From the NCBI RefSeq assembly GCF_000956545.1, contig NZ_JYIT01000079.1, positions 61,290-125,289 of the forward strand: a DNA stretch of 64,000 nt, in the 5' to 3' direction. The notes beneath the pieces were generated by a model, which saw only the letters and a list, made by a program, of their open reading frames with translations, searched no databases and was not told the origin of the DNA. Every line of letters begins with the position of its first letter. Position 1 is the stretch's first letter. Source of the stretch: Microbacterium azadirachtae (GTDB lineage Bacteria > Actinomycetota > Actinomycetes > Actinomycetales > Microbacteriaceae). The translations under genes were made by a program, and so were the position numbers. This document shows, piece by piece, positions 43,662-51,430 of this stretch.

Positions 43662-45470
43662 GTGAACGAAGACGACGGCCCGGCGGCCGCACAGGGCGAT
43701 CCCGAGCTCGTCGACGCCCCGGCCGAGACCGCCGCAGCGGATTCGGCGTCCGCCGTCGCGACGCTCGACGCCCCGGCCGAGGTCGCCGAGTCCTCGGACG
43801 ACCCGATCGCAGGCGATGCCCCTCCCCCGGAGGACCCGAACGCCCCGGCCACCGACGCCCCCGTCCCCGGGGGCCCGGTCGTCGCCGCCGACGCCGTCGA
43901 CTCCGCGGAGACGGTCGAGCCCGCGGGTCTGTTCCCGGCGCCGGCGCCCGTCCCCGAGGCCGGCCTCCTCTTCCCGCCGACCGACGCTGCCGTCCCGGCC
44001 GATCCTGCCTCCTCGGCCGCGACCGGCACGGTCCTCGTCGACGCCGCCTCCGCCGACGCCCCCGCTGCCACGTCCGGCGCCGCGCGTACCGAGGTGCGAC
44101 CGCTGCCGTCGGCCTCGCTCGTCCGCGGGCCCGATCGCACCCCGACCGCCGCGCTGGCCTGGGTCGACGTCGCCCGCATCGGTTCGACGACCACGGCCGC
44201 GGAGCCGGCCTCCTCGCCCGCGCTGCTCGCCGACGCCCCGCGGCGGAGCCTCGTCCGGCCCGCCGTGCTGCTGCCGATCGCGGGCCTGCTCGCGGTCGCC
44301 GTGGCCTACGGCGCCACGACCGCGCTCTGGCCCCTCAACGCCGTGAAGCCGACCACGACGGCGGTGGCGTTCCAGCCCGTGGCCGCCCCGGCCGCGGCGG
44401 CCGCGTGGCCGACGACCGGCAGCGCCGCGGTCAGCGTGCAGGGCATCGGCACGGTCGCATCCGCCGACCAGCAGGTCCCGATGGCCAGCATCACGAAGCT
44501 CGTGACCGTGCTGATCGCCCTCGACAAGATGCCTCTGAAGCCCGGGGAGCAGGGCCCCTCCTTCGCGTTCACCCAGGCGGACAGCGACGACTACCTGAAC
44601 TATCTGCGACAGGATCAGTCGGCTCTGGACGTTCCCGTGGATGGATCCCTCACGCAGTACCAGCTGTTCGAGGGGATCCTGCTCGGGTCCGCCAACAACT
44701 ACGCCGATCGCCTCGCCCGCGAGCTCTGGGGCTCCAATGAGAACTACGCCGCCGCGGCCAATCAGTGGCTGGCCCAGCACGACCTCGGCGACATCCGCGT
44801 CGTGACCCCCTCCGGCTTCGACTTCGGCAACGTCGCCACCCCTCGCGCGCTCATCCAGCTGGGCGAAATCGCGGAAAAGAACCCGGTCATCGCCTCGATC
44901 GTGAAGCAGAAGAGCGTCGAGCTGCCCGGTGCCGGGATCGTGGAGAACACGAACGGCCTGATCGATGACGCGGGCATCGTCGGCATCAAGACGGGCACGA
45001 TCGGCGACGGCGACGACACCCGGTACAACCTGCTCTCCGCGAAGGACGTGGCCGACGGCACCACCACGGTGCGCATCTTCGTCGCCGCGCTCGGACAGAG
45101 CAGCGATCAGGGTCGGGTCGACGTCTCACGGGCGCTCTACGCCGACGTCGAGGCAGCACTGAAGAACCAGCCGCAGACGGTGACCAAGGGTGCGACGCTC
45201 GGCACGGTCGACACCGCCTGGGGCGAGACGTCGCAGGTCATCGCCGCCGACGACGCCCGCGTCACCCTGTGGAACGGCGCTTCGGCGTCGGCCACGACGA
45301 AGTTCGCGCTGGGCGACACGTGGAAGGCCGGCGCGAAGGCCGGGACGCTCGCCCTCAAGGGTCCGCTGGATGCGACGACGGTGCCGCTCACGCTGCGCAC
45401 CGAGCTGAAGGGACCGAGTCTCTGGTGGCGGCTGAGTCACCCTCTCGAGCTGTTCGGTCTGACCAAGTAG
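43662..45470 (+). CDS. D-alanyl-D-alanine carboxypeptidase-like serine hydrolase with long N-terminal extension
   Basis: The protein has 602 residues from the GTG at 43662. The first about 200 residues are acidic and rich in Ala, Pro and Asp. A membrane segment follows near residue 210 (VLLPIAGLLAVAVAYGA). The penicillin-binding fold shows MASITKLV (SxxK), GSANNYAD (SxN) and VGIKTGT (KTG). It trims or senses peptidoglycan stem peptides outside the membrane. A TACGGT box lies 6 nt before the GTG, with AGGAGG between, so leaderless or very short-leader translation is likely; an ATG at 43629 is the alternative. Confidence 0.85.
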   Translation: MNEDDGPAAAQGDPELVDAPAETAAADSASAVATLDAPAEVAESSDDPIAGDAPPPEDPNAPATDAPVPGGPVVAADAVDSAETVEPAGLFPAPAPVPEAGLLFPPTDAAVPADPASSAATGTVLVDAASADAPAATSGAARTEVRPLPSASLVRGPDRTPTAALAWVDVARIGSTTTAAEPASSPALLADAPRRSLVRPAVLLPIAGLLAVAVAYGATTALWPLNAVKPTTTAVAFQPVAAPAAAAAWPTTGSAAVSVQGIGTVASADQQVPMASITKLVTVLIALDKMPLKPGEQGPSFAFTQADSDDYLNYLRQDQSALDVPVDGSLTQYQLFEGILLGSANNYADRLARELWGSNENYAAAANQWLAQHDLGDIRVVTPSGFDFGNVATPRALIQLGEIAEKNPVIASIVKQKSVELPGAGIVENTNGLIDDAGIVGIKTGTIGDGDDTRYNLLSAKDVADGTTTVRIFVAALGQSSDQGRVDVSRALYADVEAALKNQPQTVTKGATLGTVDTAWGETSQVIAADDARVTLWNGASASATTKFALGDTWKAGAKAGTLALKGPLDATTVPLTLRTELKGPSLWWRLSHPLELFGLTK

Positions 45471-45480
45471 GGGCACGAGC

Positions 45481-45500
45481 GCGTCCGCGCGGTCGGACGC
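45481..45500 (+). terminator. Terminator hairpin after the carboxypeptidase gene
   Basis: GCGTCCG-CGCGGT-CGGACGC forms a 7-bp stem starting 10 bases after the stop. Confidence 0.5.
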
Positions 45501-45530
45501 TCTCGGCATCTGCCACCGCGAGAACGACGG

Positions 45531-45562
45531 AGCGCCGCCGCCCTGGCCAGGACGACGGCGCT
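45531..45562 (-). terminator. Terminator-like hairpin after the ABC exporter operon
   Basis: AGCGCCG (45531-45537) pairs with CGGCGCT (45556-45562) downstream of the stop at 45588 on the minus strand. No T-tract is visible. Confidence 0.4.
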
Positions 45563-45587
45563 CGTGCCGTGATGATCGCGGTGCGTC

Positions 45588-47855
45588 TCAGAGATCGTCC
45601 GACCGCGGGGCGTCTGCCGCCTCCGCCGACTCGACCGCCCGCTCGGCCACCGCGACCGGAGCGGAGCCGGCTCCGGCGACCGCAGCGCCTCCTGCTTCGA
45701 CCTCCGAGGCGACCGAGCCCTCTGCGGGCACGGTGACGGTCCCGGTGACGAGTGCGGCGTCGGCATCGGTGTCGCTCGCCGCCTGCTCGAACTGCGACTG
45801 GTAGAGCCGCCAGTACGCGCCCTCGGCCGCGATCAGCTGCTCGTGCGTGCCCTTCTCCACGATGTCGCCGTGCTCCATCACGAGGATGAGGTCGGCATCG
45901 CGGATCGTGGACAGACGGTGCGCGATCACGAACGACGTCCGGCCGTGCCGCAGCGCCGCCATGGCGTGCTGCAGCAGCAGCTCGGTGCGGGTGTCGACGG
46001 CCGACGTGGCCTCGTCCAGGATGAGGATCGACGGCTGCGCCACGAACGCGCGTGCGATCGTGATCAGCTGGCGCTCACCGGCCGACACGTTCGACGCGTC
46101 CTCGTCGAGCTTCGTCTCATAGCCCTCGGGGAGGGCGTGCACGAAGCGGTCGACGTAGGTCGCCTTGGCCGCCTCGATGACCTCGTCATCGCTCGCCGTG
46201 GAACGGCCGTACCGGATGTTCTCCCGGATCGTGCCCGCGAACAGCCACGGATCCTGCAGCACCATGCCGGTGCGGGAGCGCAGATCCGACCGCTCCATCT
46301 CGGCGATGTCCTGCCCGTCGAGCAGGATGCGGCCGCCGCTGAGCTCGTAGAACCGCATGATGAGGTTCACCAGCGTGGTCTTGCCCGCGCCGGTCGGGCC
46401 GACGATCGCGACGGTCTGCCCGGGCTCCACGCGGAACGACAGGTCGGTGATGAGCGGCCGGTCCTCCGTGTAGGAGAAGGCGACGTGCTCGAACTCGATC
46501 ACGCCCTTGCCGTCGGTGACGGTGGGGGCGTCGTCGATGTCCGGATCCTGCTCCTCCGCGTCCAGCAGCTCGAAGACGCGCTCGGCCGAGGCGGTGCCCG
46601 ACTGCACGACCGCCGCCATGCCTCCCAGCTCGCTCAGCGGCTGGGTGAACTGCTGCGAGTACTGGATGAACGCCTGCACGTCGCCCAGACGGATCTGGCC
46701 GCTCGCGACCATGAGGCCGCCGAGCACGGCGAGGCCGACGTACGTCAGGCTCCCGATGAACGTCATCGCCGGCATGATGATGCCGGACAGGAACTGCGCC
46801 TTGAACGCGGCCTGGTACAGATCCTCGTTCTCGACCTGGAACTTCTCCAGCGCGTCCTTCTCGCGGCCGAACACCTTCACCAGGGCGTGGCCCGAGAAGG
46901 CCTCCTCGACGCGGGCGTTCAGGCGGCCGACCTTCTTCCACTGGATGCCGAACGCCTTCTGCGAGCGCGGCCCGATGACGCCGAAGATCACGGCCATCAG
47001 CGGCAGCGCCACGAGGGCGACGAGCGCCAGCTGCCAGGAGATCGAGAACATCATGATCAGCACGCCGATCACCGTGAGCACCGAGGTGAGCGCCCCGGAC
47101 AGCGACTGCTGCATGGTCTGCGTGATGTTGTCGATGTCGTTCGTGACGCGCGAGATCAGCTCGCCGCGCTGCACCTTGTCGAAGTACGACAGCGGCAGGC
47201 GGTTGATCTTCGCCTCGACGTCCTCCCGCAGGCGCCACATCGTGCGCACCATGATGACGTTGATGACGTAGCCCTGGATCCAGCTCAGCAGGGCGGAGCC
47301 GACGTAGATCGCCAGCACCGCGGTGATCACCCAGCGCAGCTGGTCGAAGTGGATCCCGTCGCCGACCCGGAAGTCGCCGAACGCGGCAACCATGTCGGCG
47401 AACTGGTTCTGGCCGCCCTGGCGCAGCGTCTCGACGACCTGGCTCTTCGGCGTGCCCGCGGGGAAACCGGGGAAGTCGCCGTTGGGCTGGCCGAGCGTCT
47501 TGGAGATCACGCCCTCGTAGATGATGTTCGTCGCGTTGCCGAGCACCTTGGGCGCGGCGACGGACAGCACGACCCCGATCGCGCCGAAGATCGACACGAG
47601 CACGAACCACACGGCGCTGGGCTTGAGCAGCCCGATCATGCGCTTGAAGCTCGGGCCGAACTGGCTCGCCTTGCCGGGCGCGGGCCCGTCGAACATGCCG
47701 CCACCCTGCAGGCGCGCCTTCTCGGCCTGCTCGGCCTCCTCGCGCTCCTCGTCGGTCATCTCCGCCGTCGCGGTCGCGGCACCGCCGGCGTACTTCGCCC
47801 GACGCGCCTCCATGCGGGCGGCCCGAGCGGCCTTCTTGTCGGTGTTGTCGGTCAT
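45588..47855 (-). CDS. ABC exporter half-transporter B (canonical Walker B)
   Basis: The protein has 755 residues: a charged start, a six-segment membrane domain (residues about 75-400), an ATPase domain, and an Ala/Glu-rich tail of about 75 residues. ATPase motifs are GPTGAGKTT, the degenerate signature VSAGERQL, Walker B ILILDEATSAVD with the catalytic glutamate, and AHRLS. The ATG overlaps the stop of the partner gene (ATGA). With that partner it fits a heterodimeric exporter with one degenerate and one active site. The cargo is unknown; multidrug or lipid export is typical. Confidence 0.93.
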   Translation of the reverse strand: MTDNTDKKAARAARMEARRAKYAGGAATATAEMTDEEREEAEQAEKARLQGGGMFDGPAPGKASQFGPSFKRMIGLLKPSAVWFVLVSIFGAIGVVLSVAAPKVLGNATNIIYEGVISKTLGQPNGDFPGFPAGTPKSQVVETLRQGGQNQFADMVAAFGDFRVGDGIHFDQLRWVITAVLAIYVGSALLSWIQGYVINVIMVRTMWRLREDVEAKINRLPLSYFDKVQRGELISRVTNDIDNITQTMQQSLSGALTSVLTVIGVLIMMFSISWQLALVALVALPLMAVIFGVIGPRSQKAFGIQWKKVGRLNARVEEAFSGHALVKVFGREKDALEKFQVENEDLYQAAFKAQFLSGIIMPAMTFIGSLTYVGLAVLGGLMVASGQIRLGDVQAFIQYSQQFTQPLSELGGMAAVVQSGTASAERVFELLDAEEQDPDIDDAPTVTDGKGVIEFEHVAFSYTEDRPLITDLSFRVEPGQTVAIVGPTGAGKTTLVNLIMRFYELSGGRILLDGQDIAEMERSDLRSRTGMVLQDPWLFAGTIRENIRYGRSTASDDEVIEAAKATYVDRFVHALPEGYETKLDEDASNVSAGERQLITIARAFVAQPSILILDEATSAVDTRTELLLQHAMAALRHGRTSFVIAHRLSTIRDADLILVMEHGDIVEKGTHEQLIAAEGAYWRLYQSQFEQAASDTDADAALVTGTVTVPAEGSVASEVEAGGAAVAGAGSAPVAVAERAVESAEAADAPRSDDL

Positions 47856-49579
47856 GCGTCCACCCCCAGCTGCGACTCGACGATCTCTCGATAGGTGTCG
47901 CTGGTCTCGAGCAGCTGCTCGTGCGTGCCGACCGCGACCATCGTGCCGCCTTCGAGCACCACGATCCGGTCGGCGTCGGTGATGGTCGACACGCGCTGCG
48001 CGACGACGATCTTGGTCACGTGCGGGAGCTCGCGCCACAGCGCCTGACGGAGTCGGGCGTCCGTGGTGAGGTCGAGCGCCGAGAACGAGTCGTCGAAGAC
48101 CAGGATCTCGGGCTGATGCACGATCGCGCGGGCGATCGCGAGGCGCTGGCGCTGGCCGCCCGAGACGTTCGTCCCACCCTGGGTGATCGAGGAGTCGAGC
48201 CCCTTCGGCATCTCCGAGACGAAGTCCTTCGCCTGGGCGATCTCGAGCGCCGCCCACAGCTCCTCGTCGGTCGCGTCCTCCTTGCCGAAGCGGAGGTTCG
48301 AGGCGACCGTGCCGCTGAACAGGAACGGCCGCTGCGGCACGAGCCCGATGCTCCTCCACAGCGCGTCGACGTCGGCCTCGCGCACGTCCGTGCCGCCGAC
48401 CGCCACCGCGCCGCCGGTCACATCGAACAGGCGCGGGATCAGCGAGACGAGGGTCGTCTTGCCCGCACCTGTAGATCCGACGATCGCGACGGTCTCACCC
48501 GGCTCCGCGCCGAAGCTGATGCCGGTCAGCACCGGCGACTCGGCACCCGGGTAGGTGAACTCGACGTCGTCGAACGCGACGGCGCCCGGTGCCGGGAACC
48601 GCACCACGCCGTCGACCGGACGGCTCATGGTCTGCTCGGCGTCGAGCACCTCGCCGACGCGCTCGGCCGAGACCGCGGCGCGCGGGATCATCATCGCCAT
48701 GAAGCTGGACATGATGACGCCCATCATGATCTGCCCGATGTACTGCATGAACGCGAACAGCGTGCCGACCTCGACGTTGCCGTTGTCGACCTCGATGCCG
48801 CCGAACCAGATCACGCCCACGATGGTGACGTTGAGGATCAGCATGAACAGCGGGAACAGCAGCACGAACAGGGAACCGACGTTGCGTCCGACCACCATGA
48901 TGTCGGTGTTCGCGCCGCGGAAGCGCTCCTCCTCGATGCGCTCGCGCACGAAGGCGCGCACGACGCGCACGCCGGTGAGCTGCTCGCGCATGATGCGGTT
49001 GACGTTGTCGAGCTTGCCCTGGTAGCTGCGGAACAGCGGAACCATGCGGCCGATGATGATGCCGGCCACGATCAGCAGCACGGGCACCGACACCGCGATG
49101 AGCCAGCTCAGCTGGAGGTTGGTCTGCACGGCCATGACGATGCCGCCGATGGCGAGGAGCGGGGCCGTGACGAACATCGTCGAGCCCATCATCGCCAGCA
49201 TCTGCACCTGCTGGACGTCGTTGGTGTTGCGGGTGATCAGCGAACCGGCGCCGAACTGCGAGACCTCGCGCTCGGAGAATCCGCTCACGCGGGAGAACAC
49301 GTCGGCGCGGATGTCGCGACCGGCGCCCATCGCTGCACGCGCCGCGAAGTACGTGGCGATGACGGAGGCGATGATCTGGCCGAGCGATACGGCGAGCATC
49401 AGGGCGCCGTGCGACCAGATGAAGCCGGTATCGGCCTTCGCGACGCCCTTGTCGATGATGTCGGCATTGAGCCGTGGCAGGTACAGGGAGGCCAGGGCGC
49501 TGGCGAACTGGAACACCAGCACGCCGAGCAGCAGCCACTTGTACCGCGACAGATAGCGGAACAGGATCTTTCCGAGCAC
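47852..49579 (-). CDS. ABC exporter half-transporter A (degenerate ATPase site)
   Basis: The protein has 575 residues from a GTG with AGGAAAG upstream: six membrane segments, then an ATPase domain with GSTGAGKTT, a canonical signature VSGGQRQRLA, Walker B ILVFDDSFSALD (aspartate in place of the catalytic glutamate), and AQRVS (glutamine in place of the H-loop histidine). These changes complement those of the downstream partner: its canonical signature meets the partner's good Walker B, while its own site is degenerate. This is the pattern of BmrCD and TM287/288. Confidence 0.93.
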   Translation of the reverse strand: MLGKILFRYLSRYKWLLLGVLVFQFASALASLYLPRLNADIIDKGVAKADTGFIWSHGALMLAVSLGQIIASVIATYFAARAAMGAGRDIRADVFSRVSGFSEREVSQFGAGSLITRNTNDVQQVQMLAMMGSTMFVTAPLLAIGGIVMAVQTNLQLSWLIAVSVPVLLIVAGIIIGRMVPLFRSYQGKLDNVNRIMREQLTGVRVVRAFVRERIEEERFRGANTDIMVVGRNVGSLFVLLFPLFMLILNVTIVGVIWFGGIEVDNGNVEVGTLFAFMQYIGQIMMGVIMSSFMAMMIPRAAVSAERVGEVLDAEQTMSRPVDGVVRFPAPGAVAFDDVEFTYPGAESPVLTGISFGAEPGETVAIVGSTGAGKTTLVSLIPRLFDVTGGAVAVGGTDVREADVDALWRSIGLVPQRPFLFSGTVASNLRFGKEDATDEELWAALEIAQAKDFVSEMPKGLDSSITQGGTNVSGGQRQRLAIARAIVHQPEILVFDDSFSALDLTTDARLRQALWRELPHVTKIVVAQRVSTITDADRIVVLEGGTMVAVGTHEQLLETSDTYREIVESQLGVDA

Positions 49580-49776
49580 AGGCGGACTTTCCTTTTGGGA
49601 GCGGACTTCCCAGGGGGAAGAGGATCGGCCGAGAATCGGCCAGGAAACACCCTGCCACGAGGCGCCGACATTCACATCCCCCGTGAGGAGGATCCGCTCG
49701 AATCTTCGCTGACGGCGAACGAATCCCTGCTCCGCCGATATTTCCGGATCCGGTTGAGGAACCCGGGACCGGGGCT

Positions 49777-50103
49777 TCAGCGCCCGACGATGAGGTGCGG
49801 GCGCGGCCCCTCGAGCCGCGCGATCCCGATCTTGACCTCGGTCAGCTCCGCCTGCAGCCCATCGATGCGCGCCGAAAGGGAACCGTCTACTCCATCGATC
49901 CGGGCGGACAGCGTCTCCTCGACCCGGTCGATCCTCGCCGACAGCTTTCCTTCGACCCCGTCGATCCGCGCCGACAGCTTTCCCTCGACCCCGTCGATCC
50001 TGCGGACCACCCAGGCGAAACCTGCGAACATGCCGCTGCCGAGGGTGACCAGCACGGCGAACGCCGTGACCACCACCCCGATGAGCTCGACGGACATGTA
50101 CAT
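49777..50103 (-). CDS. Membrane-anchored coiled-coil protein with five 11-residue repeats
   Basis: The protein has 108 residues. An N-terminal membrane segment (residues about 5-30) is followed by five near-identical hendecads: RIDGVEGKLSA, RIDGVEGKLSA, RIDRVEETLSA, RIDGVDGSLSA and RIDGLQAELTE, ending in VKIGIARLEG. The DNA repeat unit is 33 bp. An 11-residue period gives a slightly right-handed coiled coil. ATGs at 50103 and 50097 both follow GGAGGG. Function is unknown; it may be a small oligomeric scaffold at the membrane. Confidence 0.75.
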   Translation of the reverse strand: MYMSVELIGVVVTAFAVLVTLGSGMFAGFAWVVRRIDGVEGKLSARIDGVEGKLSARIDRVEETLSARIDGVDGSLSARIDGLQAELTEVKIGIARLEGPRPHLIVGR

Positions 50104-50228
50104 GCCCTCCATTCTGCGCGTCCCCCGGGCGCTGCACCAGCGACGATAGGCGACGGAACGGAAGGAGTCGCACCCCTGTCCGCGACCGGTGGACTGCCCG
50201 ACCAGGTGCGCGGCTGTGCGGACCGCGC

Positions 50229-51329
50229 TCAGCTCCAGAGCGGGACGGGCGGCACGTAGTCGCGCGCCTCGGCGGCGGCGTCGGGGGTGAGGTCGGCGAG
50301 CGTCTGCGGATCCCAGCGCGGGTTGCGGTCCTTGTCGACGAGCTGGGCGCGGATGCCCTCCACGAGATCCGGGTGGTGGTGCACGAACCACAGCACCCGG
50401 CGGTACTCCCCCGCCAGCGCATCGCGCACCGACGCCATCGCGCGGGCCTCGCGCACGGCGTCGAGCGTGACGACGAGGGCGGTGGGCGCGAGCGACTCGA
50501 GCAGGTCGGCGGTCGCCGCCGCCCCGTCCGGTTCGCCCGGAAGCGCCCGGAGGCGCGCGACGACCTCCGGCACCGTGTCCGCGGAGAAGGCCTCGTCGAT
50601 CCACCCCTGCTGCGCGGCGAGCGCGGACGGTTCCGGCGTCTCGTCGAACAGCATGACGATCTCGCTCGGCCCGGTCGGATCCGCCCGGTGCGCGAGAGCG
50701 TCCCGGAGCGCGTCGATGCGCTCCGACGGCACGAAGAAGTCGGCGAACCCCGCGTACAGCGCGTCGGAGCCGTCCATCGTCCCGGCGGTCAGGGCCAGAT
50801 ACTCGCCCAGGCGTCCCGGCGCTCGGGCGAGCAGCCAGGTGCCGCCCACGTCGGGGGTGAAGCCGATCCGCACCTCCGGCATCGCGAGCTGCGAGCGCTC
50901 CGTGACGACGCGGATGGCGGCGTGCCCGGCCACGCCGATGCCGCCCCCCATCGTGATGCCGTCCGCGACCGCGACGATCGGCTTGGGGTACTCGGCGATG
51001 GCGGCGTTCATCGCGTACTCCTCGCGGAAGAAGTCGACCGTGTCGGCGCTGCGACCGGCCGTGATCTGCGCGTGCAGCTCTCGTACGTCGCCCCCCGCAC
51101 ACAGCCCGCGCTCCCCCGCGCCGTCGATGAAGACGATCTCGATGTCGCTGTCATCGCGCCAGGCGTCCAGCGCGGCGTGCACCGCGCGGATCATACCGAC
51201 GTTCAGCGCGTTCAGCGCGCGCGGCCGGTTGAGCGTGATCCTGCCCAGCGCCCCATCGGTGCGCACCAACACCTCGGGCTCGACGACGGCGGCGGACGGG
51301 GCCTCTTCGACAGTGCTCACGGATGCCAC
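50229..51329 (-). CDS. Enoyl-CoA hydratase/isomerase family, 3-hydroxyisobutyryl-CoA hydrolase-like
   Basis: The protein has 366 residues from a GTG. It has the crotonase pattern LNRPRALNALNVGMIRAVHA, GLCAGGDVRELH, and ADGITMGGGIGVAGHA with EVRIGFTPDVGGTWLLAR. Length and the C-terminal part (the block LAGEYRRVLWFVHHHPDLVE-GIRAQLVDKDRNPRW) fit the 3-hydroxyisobutyryl-CoA hydrolase group of valine degradation rather than plain enoyl-CoA hydratases of about 260 residues. It stands alone, divergent from the ABC ATPase gene. Confidence 0.9.
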   Translation of the reverse strand: MASVSTVEEAPSAAVVEPEVLVRTDGALGRITLNRPRALNALNVGMIRAVHAALDAWRDDSDIEIVFIDGAGERGLCAGGDVRELHAQITAGRSADTVDFFREEYAMNAAIAEYPKPIVAVADGITMGGGIGVAGHAAIRVVTERSQLAMPEVRIGFTPDVGGTWLLARAPGRLGEYLALTAGTMDGSDALYAGFADFFVPSERIDALRDALAHRADPTGPSEIVMLFDETPEPSALAAQQGWIDEAFSADTVPEVVARLRALPGEPDGAAATADLLESLAPTALVVTLDAVREARAMASVRDALAGEYRRVLWFVHHHPDLVEGIRAQLVDKDRNPRWDPQTLADLTPDAAAEARDYVPPVPLWS

Positions 51330-51430
51330 GTTACCGCGCCCAATCAGGCGGAATGGCCCGGATCAACCTGCGTTTTCACTCCCCATCCGGCAGGATAGAG
51401 GGGTACTGCCGTATCGATGAGAGGCCGCGG

